The notes below the pieces were generated by a model, which saw only the letters and a list, made by a program, of their open reading frames with translations, made no database searches and was not told where the DNA came from. A DNA stretch of 64,000 nucleotides, from NCBI RefSeq assembly GCF_001865575.2, contig NZ_CP017561.2:1798001-1862000 (forward strand), written 5' to 3'. A program made the translations under genes and the position numbers. This DNA is from Paraburkholderia sprentiae WSM5005. Lineage in GTDB: Bacteria; Pseudomonadota; Gammaproteobacteria; Burkholderiales; Burkholderiaceae. Below, piece by piece: positions 55,457-64,000 of the stretch. Positions within the stretch are counted from its first letter, which is position 1, and each line of letters starts with the position of its first letter.

Positions 55457-56806
55457 ATGAAAGCGCAGCGTCCGCGTCCTCCGCACTTTCCCGGCGAAGC
55501 GACGCGCGCCGAATGGCGCGAGCACCTGCTGCCCTACTTCGTCACGGCGCTGCTGATCGCGTTCGCGGTCGTGCTGATCGTCTGGGTCGCCAATCCGGCG
55601 CCGCCGCGTACGATCACGATCAGCGCCGGCCCGCGCGACAGTTCGTTCGTCGTCACGGCGAACCAGTACCGCAAGATCCTCGCGCGCAACGGTATCCGCC
55701 TGAACGTGCTCGAATCCGATGGTTCCGTAGAGAACCTGCAACGGCTGCTGGACCCGAAGCAGCACGTCGATATCGCTTTCGTGCAAGGCGGGGTGGCCGA
55801 AGGGCTCGACACGTCGTCGCTGGTGTCGCTCGGCAGCGTGTTCTATGTGCCGATCGTCGTGTTCTATCGCGGCGCGACGCTCACGCGGCTCGCGCAGCTC
55901 GAAGGCAAGCGGATCGCGGTCGGCCGCGAAGGCAGCGGCACGCGGCTGCTCGCGCTGCAACTGCTCGCGGCGAACGGCATCGAACCCGGCGGCAGCACGA
56001 CGCTGGTGCCGAGCGACGGCTTGCAGGCCGCCACGCAGCTGGTCGCCGGCGAGCTCGACGCGGCGATCCTGAGCGGCGACTCCGCGACGCGCGGCCTGAT
56101 GCTGCGGCTGCTGCGGGTGCCCGGCATCGCGGTGATGAATTTCGACGAAGCGAACGCCTATACGCGCGTCTTTCCGTTTCTCGACCAGATCGACCTGCCG
56201 CCCGGCGTGCTCGATCTGAAGCGGCGCATCCCGCCCGAGACCGTGCACCTGATCAGCCCGACGGTCGAGCTGGTCGCGCGCAGCACGCTGCATCCGGCGA
56301 TTTCGGATCTGTTGATCGAAGCGGCGCAGGAAGTACACGGCACCGCGGGCCTGTTGCAGCACGCCGGACAGTTCCCGAACCCGGTCGCGCACGAGTACCC
56401 GATCAGCGAGGACGCGCAGCGTTACTACCGGACCGGCAAGGGCTTTCTGTATCGGACGCTGCCGTTCTGGCTCGCGAGCATCGGCGATCGCACGCTGGTC
56501 CTGCTGTTGCCGGTCGCCGTGCTGCTGTTGCCCGCCATGCGGGTGATTCCGGCGCTGTACCGGTGGCGGGTGCGCTCGCGCATCTATCGTTACTACGGTT
56601 CGCTGATTGCGATCGAGCGGCACGCGCTCGCCGGCGCAACCGACGAGGAGCGCACGCAGCTACTGGGGCAACTGGACGAGATCGAGGCGGCGCTGAGCCA
56701 TCTGCGCATGCCGCTCGCTTATGCGGATGCGTTTTATGTGCTGCGCGAGCATGTGGGATTCGTGCGCAGCCGGCTAACGGCTGCGCGGCCCGTCATGGCC
56801 TCGTGA
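55457..56806 (+). CDS. TAXI-family (TRAP-associated) solute-binding protein with membrane anchors
   Basis: 449 residues from ATG 55457. An N-terminal membrane helix (YFVTALLIAFAVVLIVWVAN) anchors a periplasmic TAXI receptor domain (about 50-350): TISAGPRDSSFVVTANQYRK, ESDGSVENLQRLLDPKQHVD, IAFVQGG, and REGSGTRLLALQLLAANG, the signature of the TRAP-associated extracytoplasmic immunogenic family. A second membrane helix (VLLLPVAVLLLPAMRVIPAL, about 355-375) and a helical cytoplasmic tail follow. No TRAP permease genes are adjacent, so it may act as a sensor or scaffold rather than a transport receptor. Confidence 0.85.
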   Translation: MKAQRPRPPHFPGEATRAEWREHLLPYFVTALLIAFAVVLIVWVANPAPPRTITISAGPRDSSFVVTANQYRKILARNGIRLNVLESDGSVENLQRLLDPKQHVDIAFVQGGVAEGLDTSSLVSLGSVFYVPIVVFYRGATLTRLAQLEGKRIAVGREGSGTRLLALQLLAANGIEPGGSTTLVPSDGLQAATQLVAGELDAAILSGDSATRGLMLRLLRVPGIAVMNFDEANAYTRVFPFLDQIDLPPGVLDLKRRIPPETVHLISPTVELVARSTLHPAISDLLIEAAQEVHGTAGLLQHAGQFPNPVAHEYPISEDAQRYYRTGKGFLYRTLPFWLASIGDRTLVLLLPVAVLLLPAMRVIPALYRWRVRSRIYRYYGSLIAIERHALAGATDEERTQLLGQLDEIEAALSHLRMPLAYADAFYVLREHVGFVRSRLTAARPVMAS

Positions 56807-56833
56807 CCGAGACGGCGACGGGCGATGCCAAGT

Positions 56834-57580
56834 TTAGGCTTGGGACGGAGCGGAGGCCGGAGCGGTGGCTTGCGGATCGTCTTGCGCACTGGTTTGCGCT
56901 TGCGCGTCCGTGCTCGCGGCAGCCGCCGGCGCATCAGGGCTTGCCGTCGCTTCGGCCGCCTTCTGCGCGCCCTTCGCCGCGCGATGCGCGAGCAGGCGCT
57001 GTGCGCCGGCCGCTTCCTGCGCCGTCACCTTGCCGGCTTCGACGCCCGCCAGATCGACGCGCGCCGCGCCTTCGACGAGGCTCTTCCAGTAGCGCCCGCC
57101 ACGGCACCACGTCTTGATCGCGTCGCGCAACTCGGCTTCGCTCAGCGACAGTTCCTTCGCATGCACGACTAGATCTTCGAAAACGCCGATCTTCAGCGGC
57201 AGCTTCGGGGCGGGATTCTTTGGGAAAGCGACCGGGAAACGTTTTTGCAGACGACCGATCGAGCGCACCACCGGATCCACCGGCTTGGCGTCCGCGGGGG
57301 CGGCATGGCGCGCCGGCTGCGAGCGGCCGGCGCGCGCGCCGGGCTTGCCGTCGGGGCGAGCGCCGGCGTTCGCGGCCGGCTTCGCACCGGGCCGGCCACC
57401 CGGCTTCGTGCCGGGATTGGCGCCACGGTCGGGATGTGAGCCAGGATTTGAAGCAGGCTTGCCAGCGGACTTCGAAGCGGGGCGCGCGGCCGATTGGCGA
57501 TCGGGCTTGCCGGCCGACTCGGCGGCGGCGCGCGCCGCGGCCAGTTGCTTCTTCAGTTCAGCGAGTTGTTCGAAACCCAT
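56834..57580 (-). CDS. ProQ/FinO-domain RNA chaperone with long low-complexity N-terminus
   Basis: 248 residues from ATG 57580. N-terminal 17 residues form a helix (MGFEQLAELKKQLAAARAAA), then about 75 residues of G-K-P/A-R-P-type repeats that are basic and disordered. The FinO/ProQ domain occupies about 95-195 (SIGRLQKRFPVAFPKNPAPK, PLKIGVFEDLVVHAKELSLS, IKTWCRGGRYWKSLVEGAARVDLAG in pieces). An Ala/Ser/Gln-rich C-terminal tail follows. It probably binds structured 3' ends and sRNAs. The basic tail may add non-specific RNA contacts. Confidence 0.9.
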   Translation of the reverse strand: MGFEQLAELKKQLAAARAAAESAGKPDRQSAARPASKSAGKPASNPGSHPDRGANPGTKPGGRPGAKPAANAGARPDGKPGARAGRSQPARHAAPADAKPVDPVVRSIGRLQKRFPVAFPKNPAPKLPLKIGVFEDLVVHAKELSLSEAELRDAIKTWCRGGRYWKSLVEGAARVDLAGVEAGKVTAQEAAGAQRLLAHRAAKGAQKAAEATASPDAPAAAASTDAQAQTSAQDDPQATAPASAPSQA

Positions 57581-57670
57581 AGTGCAAAACCAATCTGTCG
57601 ATCTGTAAAGCTGAGATTGTAGCAGCGTGCGCGCAGGCGCTTGTGACAACCCGAGCGAGAGCGACGATCG

Positions 57671-59035
57671 TCAATTCGTGGCTGCGGCCGGCGCGGGCGC
57701 ATCGCGCGCGCGCAGCCCGGTGACCGACACCCGCAAACCGGGCGCGCCGACGTTGTTGCGCAGCGACAGCTCGAGCTGATGCCGCTCGGCGATCCGCGCG
57801 ACGATCGCGAGGCCGAGTCCACTGCCCTCGCCCTTCGAGCCGTCGCCGCGATAGAAACGGTCGAACACGCGTTCGCGTTCCGCCTCGGGAATCCCCGAAC
57901 CGCTATCGACGACCTCGAAGCCGACGCACTCGCCCGCGCGCCGCAGCACCACGTCGACACGGCCGCCGGGCGGCGTATGACGGATGGCGTTATTAATCAG
58001 GTTGCCTAACAACACGCTGATACTGTGCGGCTCGGCGAGCACCGTATAGGTGTCGTTCGGCGCGCGCGCGTGTTCGCACTCCAGGCCGAGATCGATCTCG
58101 CGCAGCTCCGCGAGCACGGAATAATCGCTGACCGCCTGCTCGCCGATGCGGCGCAGGCTGACCGGCACCGTCGAGGTCACGGGCTGCGCGTCTTCGCGCG
58201 CGAGCGCCAGCAGTTGCTGCACGAGGTGAATGATCCGATTCACGCGCTGTTCGACGCGCTCGAGCGTCTGCCCCTCGCCCTTCAGTGAACCATCGCGCGA
58301 GGCCGCCTGCAGTTGCAGCTTCAGCGCCGCGAGCGGTGAGCGCAATTCGTGCGCGGCATCGGCGATAAACGTGCGCTGCGCTTGCGATGCCGTATGCAAG
58401 CGTTGCAGCAGATCATTCAGCGCTTCGACGAGCGGCCGGATTTCGACCGGCACGTTGCCGTCGAGCCGCAGCGGTTCGAGCGAATCGATCGAACGCGTCG
58501 CGAGCGCGCGCGACAGCCCGCCGATCGGCGCGAGCCCGCGCGCGACCACCAGCAGCACCAGCGCGATGGTCACCGGCAGCAGCACGCCAAGCGGCCACAG
58601 CGTGTGCAGCGCGAGATGCAACGCGAGGTCCTCGCGCACCGAGACCGGCTGCGCGACCTGCACGTAGCGGTCTTTCTGCGCGACGCCGAAGGTGCGCCAG
58701 TGGTAGTCGCCGTGCGGCACCGTGTTGAAGCCCGGCGGCAGACGCCCGAACACCGGCGCCTGCGCGGAGTGATAGACGAGCGTACCGCTGCTGTCCCAGA
58801 TCTCGATGACGATGCGGTCGTCGGCGAGATCGCCGAGGTCGGGGTCATGCCGCTCGCTGCTGCCCGCGCCGCGCAGCCCCGACGGCAGCGACAGCGCGAC
58901 GGTGCGTAGTTCGTAGTCGAACAGCTCGGTCGCCTCGCGCCGCGCGGTATGGAAGATCGCGAAAGCCGCGACCAACGAGGTCGCCGCCATGCCGAAGATC
59001 AGCCAACCGAGCAGCCAGCGGCGAATCGACGTCAT
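57671..59035 (-). CDS. Sensor histidine kinase (QseC/PmrB/TctE-like)
   Basis: 454 residues; ATG 59035 overlaps the response-regulator stop (ATGA), and GTG 59041 is the alternative. Two membrane helices (about 8-30 and 155-178) enclose a periplasmic loop of about 120 residues. A HAMP-like linker, the H box AHELRSPLAALKLQLQAASR, the N box GNLINNAIRHTPPGGRVDVV, and the G boxes DSGSGIPEAERERVF and EGSGLGLAIV complete the kinase. Co-transcribed with the regulator and divergent from an RND efflux operon. The periplasmic signal is unknown; cationic peptides, metals or organic acids are possibilities for this clade. Confidence 0.92.
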   Translation of the reverse strand: MTSIRRWLLGWLIFGMAATSLVAAFAIFHTARREATELFDYELRTVALSLPSGLRGAGSSERHDPDLGDLADDRIVIEIWDSSGTLVYHSAQAPVFGRLPPGFNTVPHGDYHWRTFGVAQKDRYVQVAQPVSVREDLALHLALHTLWPLGVLLPVTIALVLLVVARGLAPIGGLSRALATRSIDSLEPLRLDGNVPVEIRPLVEALNDLLQRLHTASQAQRTFIADAAHELRSPLAALKLQLQAASRDGSLKGEGQTLERVEQRVNRIIHLVQQLLALAREDAQPVTSTVPVSLRRIGEQAVSDYSVLAELREIDLGLECEHARAPNDTYTVLAEPHSISVLLGNLINNAIRHTPPGGRVDVVLRRAGECVGFEVVDSGSGIPEAERERVFDRFYRGDGSKGEGSGLGLAIVARIAERHQLELSLRNNVGAPGLRVSVTGLRARDAPAPAAATN

Positions 59036-59694
59036 CCGCACCTCTTCAGGCGGTAGCCGACCCCGCGCACGGTCACGATCTGGTCCGCGCCGATCTTGCG
59101 CCGCAGACTGTGCACATGCACTTCGATCGTATTGCTGCCGACTTCCTCGCCCCAGCCGTACAGCTTTTCTTCGAGCTCCGCCTTCGTGAACACCCGCGCG
59201 GGCTCCTCGATCAGCGCCTGCAGCAACGCGAATTCACGCGGCACCAGCGGCAGCGGCACGCCGTGCTTGGTGACTTCATGCGCGGCGGGGTCGAGCGTCA
59301 GTTCGCCGTGACTGTAGACCGGCTGCTTCTGGCCGGTGCGCCGGCGCAGTAGCGCGCGAATGCGCGCGGCCAGTTCGTCGAGATCGAACGGCTTGGTCAG
59401 GTAGTCGTCGGCGCCGGCGTCGAGACCGCGGATGCGTTCGTCGACCGCGTCGCGCGCGGTCAGAATCATCACCGGCGCCGCGCCGCCGTGGCGGCGATAC
59501 GCGTTCAGCACGTCGATGCCGTCTTTTTTCGGCAGGCCGAGATCGAGCAGCACGAGGTCGTACACGCCGTTATCGAGCGACAGTTCCGCCGCGCGGCCGT
59601 CCTCGGCCCAGTCGATCGCGTAGCCGGCGCGGCGCATCGCGCCCAGCACCGATTCCGCGATCATGTCGTCGTCTTCGACCAGTAGCAGGCGCAT
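59032..59694 (-). CDS. OmpR-family response regulator (QseB/PmrA-like)
   Basis: 220 residues from ATG 59694. Receiver domain with the acidic pair E7-D8-D9, phosphoacceptor D51 (LVLLDLGLPKKDG), Thr in ILTARD and Lys in LTKPFD. The C-terminal winged helix contains REFALLQALIEEPARVFTKA, then VGSNTIEVHVHSLRRKIGAD and TVRGVGYRL. The sequence and the CTTAA-type boxes upstream place it in the QseB/PmrA/TctD clade. It should autoregulate and control the divergent efflux operon. Confidence 0.93.
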   Translation of the reverse strand: MRLLLVEDDDMIAESVLGAMRRAGYAIDWAEDGRAAELSLDNGVYDLVLLDLGLPKKDGIDVLNAYRRHGGAAPVMILTARDAVDERIRGLDAGADDYLTKPFDLDELAARIRALLRRRTGQKQPVYSHGELTLDPAAHEVTKHGVPLPLVPREFALLQALIEEPARVFTKAELEEKLYGWGEEVGSNTIEVHVHSLRRKIGADQIVTVRGVGYRLKRCG

Positions 59695-59747
59695 GGCCTC
59701 TGCTCTCCTTCGTGCGGTTTTAACCGCGGCATTATCGGCCACCGCAG

Positions 59748-59764
59748 CTTAACGAACCCTTACG
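59748..59764 (+). promoter_or_regulatory. PmrA/QseB-type box near the response-regulator promoter
   Basis: CTTAAC-GAACC-CTTACG: two hexamers separated by 5 nt, the geometry of the PmrA/QseB consensus (CTTAA-N6-CTTAA). The second half-site has one mismatch. It lies about 54 nt upstream of the regulator ATG. Confidence 0.5.
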
Positions 59765-59813
59765 GGTACTGATGACGCGTCGATTTCGCACGGCTCGCGT
59801 CGCGCGCTTCGAC

Positions 59814-59830
59814 GTTAAGCCTGTCTTAAG
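59814..59830 (-). promoter_or_regulatory. PmrA/QseB-type box near the efflux operon promoter
   Basis: On the minus strand CTTAAG-ACAGG-CTTAAC: both CTTAA cores are perfect, with the expected 11-bp repeat period. It lies 63 nt upstream of the outer-membrane channel ATG at 59893. Confidence 0.65.
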
Positions 59831-59892
59831 CGCGCGCTACGGAAAATCGGCTCTCGTTGCGACGCCTCGTTCGCGAGTCGCTCGCGCCTTTC

Positions 59893-61326
59893 ATGATTCG
59901 CAGGAGCCGGATTTTGCCTGTTTTCCATGCCGTCGCGGCGCTGCGCCTGCGCGCGCTCATACCGTTGTGCGTGCTGCTGATGAGCGGCTGCGCGACCTAT
60001 CACCGCGAGCCGCTCGCGCCGCAGGACAGCTCGACGTCCGCGCGAGCGCTCGAACGGATCCGCATCGATCCCGCGAGCATGCCGCTGCCCGAACTGGCCG
60101 CGCATCGCTTCGATCCGGCCGACGGGCTCGACATCGATGAAGTCGCGATGCTCGCGGTCGCCAACAATCCCGATCTCAAGCTCGCCCGCGACGATCTCGG
60201 CATCGCCGCTGCGCAAGCTTATTCGGCCGGTCTGTTGCCCGATCCGCAACTGAGCGTGTCGAGCGACTATCCGGGCGCGGCCGGCACGACGCGCGCGTTC
60301 AATTATGGTCTCAGCATCGACGTGATGGCGATCGTGCTGCGCAGCGCGAATAAACAGTCCGCCGACGCGACGGTCGCGAAGACCGACCTCGGCCTGCTGT
60401 GGCAGGAGTGGCAGGTCGTCGCGCAAGCGCGGCAGCTGTTCGTGAAGACGTGCTTCCAGCGACACACTCTACCGCTGCTGCAACAGCAACGCGACCTCGC
60501 GCGCACGCGTTTCGAGCGCATGGCCGCGGCGCGCGCCGACGGCAATCTGACCGACGACACCCTGAGCGCCGCGCTGCTCGCCTATAGCGACGCGCGCAAG
60601 CAATACACCGACGCCGAGCGCGCGGCCGCGCAAACGCATCACGATCTGAATGCGTTGCTGGGCCTCGCGCCGGACGTGCGATTGCAGTTGCAAACGGGCA
60701 GCGACAATCAACTCGCGCCGCTGCCCGACGCCACGCTCGACACCGCGCTCGCCGGGCTCGCTCGCCGCCGGCCCGACCTGATCGCGCTGCAGGCCGGCTA
60801 CGAGGCGCAGGAGCAGAAATATCGCGCGGCGATTCTGAGCCAGTTCCCGAGTCTGTCGGTCGGCTTCGTGCGGGCGCGCGACACGTCGAACATCTACACG
60901 AGCGGGTTTCAGATCAACCTGAGTCTGCCGATCTTCAACCGCAACCAGGGCAATGTCGCGATCGAAAAAGCAACCCGTCAGCGGCTTCGCGACGAGTACC
61001 AGACCCGCCTGAACCAGGCATATGCGGACGTCGCCCGCCTGCGCGAAGACAGCGCGATTCTCGCGCGCCAATTGCAGCAGACCGAAGCCGCGCTGCCCGG
61101 CGTCGAGCGCGCCGCGCGCGACGCCGCGGCAGCCTACGCCGAACACAACCTCGTGCTCGGGGCGTACACCGACGCGCAAAGCGCCGCATTGGCCAAACGC
61201 ATCGACGTCGCGACGCTGCGCGAAACGCTCGACGAACAGCGCGTCGGCTTGCAGGCGCTGCTCGGCAGCGCGATTCCCGATGCTTTCTCTCCCGCTCAGA
61301 CTTTCATCGACACTCATGCGAACTAG
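59893..61326 (+). CDS. Outer-membrane efflux lipoprotein (TolC/NodT-type)
   Basis: 477 residues from ATG 59893 (an in-frame upstream start at 59857 is possible). A lipoprotein signal with lipobox LMSGC. The mature protein shows the two OEP repeats with long alpha-hairpins: LAVANNPDLKLARDDLGIAA and QAYSAGLLPDPQLSVS in the first, and RRPDLIALQAGYEAQEQKYR, SLSVGFVRARDTS, INLSLPIFNRNQGNVAIEKA in the second. It forms the outer-membrane exit duct for the RND system that follows. Its end overlaps the start of the adaptor gene (61316), and expression is probably driven from the box-containing promoter upstream. Confidence 0.92.
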   Translation: MIRRSRILPVFHAVAALRLRALIPLCVLLMSGCATYHREPLAPQDSSTSARALERIRIDPASMPLPELAAHRFDPADGLDIDEVAMLAVANNPDLKLARDDLGIAAAQAYSAGLLPDPQLSVSSDYPGAAGTTRAFNYGLSIDVMAIVLRSANKQSADATVAKTDLGLLWQEWQVVAQARQLFVKTCFQRHTLPLLQQQRDLARTRFERMAAARADGNLTDDTLSAALLAYSDARKQYTDAERAAAQTHHDLNALLGLAPDVRLQLQTGSDNQLAPLPDATLDTALAGLARRRPDLIALQAGYEAQEQKYRAAILSQFPSLSVGFVRARDTSNIYTSGFQINLSLPIFNRNQGNVAIEKATRQRLRDEYQTRLNQAYADVARLREDSAILARQLQQTEAALPGVERAARDAAAAYAEHNLVLGAYTDAQSAALAKRIDVATLRETLDEQRVGLQALLGSAIPDAFSPAQTFIDTHAN

Positions 61327-62449
61327 CCTCTTTTCAGCGCGCCGTGCGTGGCCGCGTGTGGCGGCCGTCGCCGCGCCGGTGGTTGGCGCGCTCCTGCTGT
61401 ATGCATCGGTCCATCCGGTTCATGCGGACGACAACGCCGCCAGCGAAGCTCAACCATCGGTCGCAGTGCAGACCGTGCGCGTGCAGCGCGCCGCCATCGC
61501 ACAGCCGGTGCGAGGCTTCGGGATCGTCGCGGCCACCGCGTCGAACCTGACGACGTTCAACCTGCCCTACGTCTCGCGTATCGTGCAGATGCGCGTGCAG
61601 GCGGGCGAGACCGTCAAACGCGGCACGCCGCTTTTCGTCGTGCAGGCCGATCCTGCCGCGGTGCTCGCCGCAACCCAGGCGCGCAGCGCGCTGACGCTCG
61701 CGCAAGGCGAACTCGCCCGCACCCGGTCGCTGTACGACAAGGGGCTCGCGACCCAATCGCAGCTCGCCAGCGCGAGCAAGGCCGTCGACGACGCGCGCGA
61801 AGCGCTCGCCGCGCAGAATCAGACCGGCATCGCAAGTGGCAACAAGGTCGTGAGCGCGCCGTTCGACGGCGTAGTGCTGCAGTTGTCGGCAGCGCAAGGC
61901 GACCAGTTGCAGGCCGGCGCCGCGATCCTGCAACTCGCGAGCGGCACGAGCGGCACGAGCCGCGACGCACGCGCAAACGTGACGCTCGGTGTCGAGCCGA
62001 GCGATGCCGCCTCGATCCATCCCGGTGACGCGGTCACGCTGCACGGCCTGTCCGCGACACTCGCGCAGACGTCGATCGAAGGCCGCGTGGTGCTCGTCGG
62101 CGCGGCGATCGATCCGCAATCCCAACTGGTCAACATCGGCGCGACGGTACCGCTCGCGCAGACGCCGTTCATCCCCGGCACACGCGTGGCCGGCGACATC
62201 GCGACGCGCAACGGCAGGCACTGGATCGTGCCGCGCGCGGCCGTGCTGCGCGATGGCGAGCACGCCTACCTGTTCCAGATCACCCCGCAACACACGGCGC
62301 ACCGCGTCGCGGTGACCATCGCGATCGAAAACGGCGGGCGCTACGGCGTCGATGGTTCGCTCGACCCCATGCTCGACGTCGTGACCAGCGGCAACTACGA
62401 GCTGAAAGACGGCATGGCGGTGCGCGCCGGAGGGGACGGCGCGCGATGA
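61316..62449 (+). CDS. RND efflux periplasmic adaptor (membrane fusion protein)
   Basis: 377 residues from ATG 61316, overlapping the previous gene by 11 nt in another frame. Signal peptide (AAVAAPVVGALLLYASVHPV, cleaved near HAD). Barrel-sandwich hybrid (VSRIVQMRVQAGETVKRGTP ... VVSAPFDGVVLQLSAAQGDQ), alpha-hairpin of moderate length (about 120-165), then a beta-barrel with VTLHGLSATLAQTSIEGRVV and VPRAAVLRDGEHAYLFQ. It joins the RND pump to the outer-membrane channel. Its stop overlaps the next ATG (ATGA at 62446). Confidence 0.92.
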   Translation: MRTSLFSARRAWPRVAAVAAPVVGALLLYASVHPVHADDNAASEAQPSVAVQTVRVQRAAIAQPVRGFGIVAATASNLTTFNLPYVSRIVQMRVQAGETVKRGTPLFVVQADPAAVLAATQARSALTLAQGELARTRSLYDKGLATQSQLASASKAVDDAREALAAQNQTGIASGNKVVSAPFDGVVLQLSAAQGDQLQAGAAILQLASGTSGTSRDARANVTLGVEPSDAASIHPGDAVTLHGLSATLAQTSIEGRVVLVGAAIDPQSQLVNIGATVPLAQTPFIPGTRVAGDIATRNGRHWIVPRAAVLRDGEHAYLFQITPQHTAHRVAVTIAIENGGRYGVDGSLDPMLDVVTSGNYELKDGMAVRAGGDGAR

Positions 62450-64000
62450 ACTTCGGCCAATGGATGCAGACGCATCGCCGCTCGCTGCTGTTCGTCATCG
62501 CATTGCTCGCGATTGCCGGTGCGCTGAGCGCGTTCCGTCTGCCGATCTCGCTGTTTCCGAACGTCGCGTTTCCGCGCGCGGTCGTGTCGCTCGACGCGGG
62601 GGACCGCCCCGCCGAGCAGATGACGACGCTCGTCACGATGCCGGTCGAGGAAGCGCTGCGGCGCCTGCCGAACGTGCGCGACGTCGCATCGACGACGAGC
62701 CGCGGCGCCGCGGAAATCTCGCTGAACTTCGACTGGGGCACCGACATGGCGCAGGCGACGTTGCAGGCGCAATCGGCGATCAGCGAAATTCTCGCGACGC
62801 TGCCGCCCGGCACGACGATGCACGTGCGGCGCATGGACCCGACCGTGTTTCCGGTGCTCGCGTACAGCCTCACGTCGACGCGGCAGTCGCTGTCCGCACT
62901 GCACGATCTCGCGCAGTTCCAGATGCGGCCGCTGCTGTCGTCGGTGGAAGGCGTCGCGCGCGTCGAGGTGACCGGCGGCGCGCAGGACGAATTCGAAGTC
63001 GCGGTCGATCCCGCCCGCCTCGCCGCGTACAAGCTCTCGCTCGCCGATGTATCGAAGGCGATCGGCGCGAGCAATGTGCTGATGGCAAATGGCCGCATCG
63101 AGGATAATGACAAGCTGTACCTCGTCGTCACCAACTCGACGATCACGCAACTCGACGAACTGCGCAACGTCGTCGTGTCCGCCAATGGCAATGCAAACGG
63201 AACGCAGATCCGTCTCGGCGACGTCGCGACGGTGAGCCAGGGCGTCGTGCCGCAATGGATGCGCGTCACCGCCGACGGCCAGGATGCGGTACTGCTGAAC
63301 GTCTACCAGCAGCCCGGCGCGAACAGCGTGGCGATGGCGCGCGCGATCCGCGCGAAGATCGCCGGGTTCGAGCCGCAGATGCCCGCGGGCGTGCATCTGT
63401 CGAACTGGTACGACCAGAGCGAGCTGGTGATCGCATCGGCCACCAGCGTGCGCGACGCGATCATGATCGGCGTGGTGCTCGCGGCACTGACGTTGTTCGT
63501 TTTCCTGCGCAACTGGAAGATCACCGCGATCGCGGTCGCGCTGGTGCCGGTCGTGATGGCCGCGACGATCCTGCTGCTCGACGTGTTCGGCATGGGCTTC
63601 AACATCATGACGCTGGGCGGCATGGCAGCCGCGGTCGGCCTCGTCATCGACGACGCGATCGTGATGATCGAGCACATCGTGCGGCGCATGCGCGAAGCCG
63701 GCGCACACGCGTTCCACGGCCGCGTGATGGCCGCGGCGCTCGAATTCACGCGGCCGCTCGCGGGTTCGTCGGCGGCGACGCTGATCATCTTCGTGCCGCT
63801 CGCATTTCTGTCGGGCGTGACGGGGGCGTTTTTCAAGGCGCTGTCGCTGACGATGGCGAGCGCGCTGTTCATTTCGTTCCTCGTGACGTGGCTCGCGGTG
63901 CCGATCCTGTGCGACCGCTGGCTGAAGCCGAAAGACGCCGAAGAGCACGCGGAAACCCGTTTCGCCGAGTGGCTGAACCGGCGCTATGCGGCGAGCGTCG
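62446..64000 (+). CDS. RND-family efflux permease (partial, C-terminus outside window)
   Basis: The frame is open from ATG 62446 to the window edge, about 518 residues, roughly half of a normal RND pump of about 1030. Visible: first membrane helix (SLLFVIALLAIAGALSAFRL), a porter domain with PVEEALRRLPNVRDVASTTS, and then helices TM2-TM6. TM4 carries GGMAAAVGLVIDDAIVMIEH, with the two adjacent Asp used for proton transfer in drug/solvent-type pumps. The N-terminus SLFPNVAFPRAVVSL resembles the divergent HAE-like pumps of Burkholderiales more than the metal-ion group. Substrate not predictable. Confidence 0.93.
   Translation, partial: MNFGQWMQTHRRSLLFVIALLAIAGALSAFRLPISLFPNVAFPRAVVSLDAGDRPAEQMTTLVTMPVEEALRRLPNVRDVASTTSRGAAEISLNFDWGTDMAQATLQAQSAISEILATLPPGTTMHVRRMDPTVFPVLAYSLTSTRQSLSALHDLAQFQMRPLLSSVEGVARVEVTGGAQDEFEVAVDPARLAAYKLSLADVSKAIGASNVLMANGRIEDNDKLYLVVTNSTITQLDELRNVVVSANGNANGTQIRLGDVATVSQGVVPQWMRVTADGQDAVLLNVYQQPGANSVAMARAIRAKIAGFEPQMPAGVHLSNWYDQSELVIASATSVRDAIMIGVVLAALTLFVFLRNWKITAIAVALVPVVMAATILLLDVFGMGFNIMTLGGMAAAVGLVIDDAIVMIEHIVRRMREAGAHAFHGRVMAAALEFTRPLAGSSAATLIIFVPLAFLSGVTGAFFKALSLTMASALFISFLVTWLAVPILCDRWLKPKDAEEHAETRFAEWLNRRYAASV

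Overview
The window looks like chromosomal or large-replicon DNA of a Burkholderiales bacterium, most likely Paraburkholderia, Caballeronia or Burkholderia sensu lato. The basis is high G+C, many LysR/GntR/MarR regulators, Bug-type receptors, OpcP-like porins, ProQ, a DUF2760-Hsp70-Hsp70 operon and E. coli-type ArgG. No rRNA, tRNA or CRISPR array was seen. By eye, the left 24 kb is clearly less G+C-rich than the right 40 kb, and it carries all the insertion-sequence debris and pseudogenes.

Region 1 (1-10.6 kb) is an aromatic-acid catabolic cluster in two divergent transcription units that fire from one short intergenic region (about 3982-4180). Leftward: a six-Asp-box beta-propeller, an acyl-CoA-dehydrogenase-fold flavin monooxygenase, a 101-aa unknown, and a Rieske ring-hydroxylating oxygenase cut by the window edge. 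Rightward: the phthalate-dioxygenase-reductase-type partner, a 4-oxalomesaconate hydratase (LigJ), a LigB-type extradiol dioxygenase, three consecutive RraA/LigK-type aldolase paralogues, a flavin reductase, and a shortened Bug-like receptor domain. Hydratase and aldolase are present, but no LigC dehydrogenase or LigI lactonase. This suggests a gallate-like route in which ring cleavage gives oxalomesaconate directly, ending in pyruvate and oxaloacetate.

Region 2 (10.6-24 kb) is a decayed accessory stretch. It holds two intact FCD-type GntR regulators and two GntR remnants, one intact porin and one porin remnant, a methyl-accepting chemotaxis protein, a MarR regulator, IS3, IS6 and IS110 fragments and a possible VirB11 fragment. 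The GntR/porin pairs are mirror images (regulator and porin converge in both), which suggests an inverted duplication that later decayed.

Region 3 (24-64 kb) is G+C-rich and looks like the stable backbone: NnrU, a small HMA-like protein, nitronate monooxygenase, cytochrome b561, ChrA, an orphan polymorphic-toxin/immunity-like pair, an AhpD-XRE pair opposite a zinc alcohol dehydrogenase, KatG, a tyrosine recombinase, the DUF2760-Hsp70-Hsp70 operon, an MltF-like transglycosylase, a GAF-GGDEF cyclase, ArgG, a LysR, PhnW with its divergent LysR, an SDR, a 29-aa membrane microprotein, another LysR, a CopC-containing copper-type cluster, a TAXI-type receptor, ProQ, and a QseBC/PmrAB-like two-component system divergent from a TolC-MFP-RND efflux operon. 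The intergenic region of the last pair contains PmrA/QseB-type direct-repeat boxes.

Starts were chosen from Shine-Dalgarno position and family length. Functions rest on remembered family motifs, not on searches.
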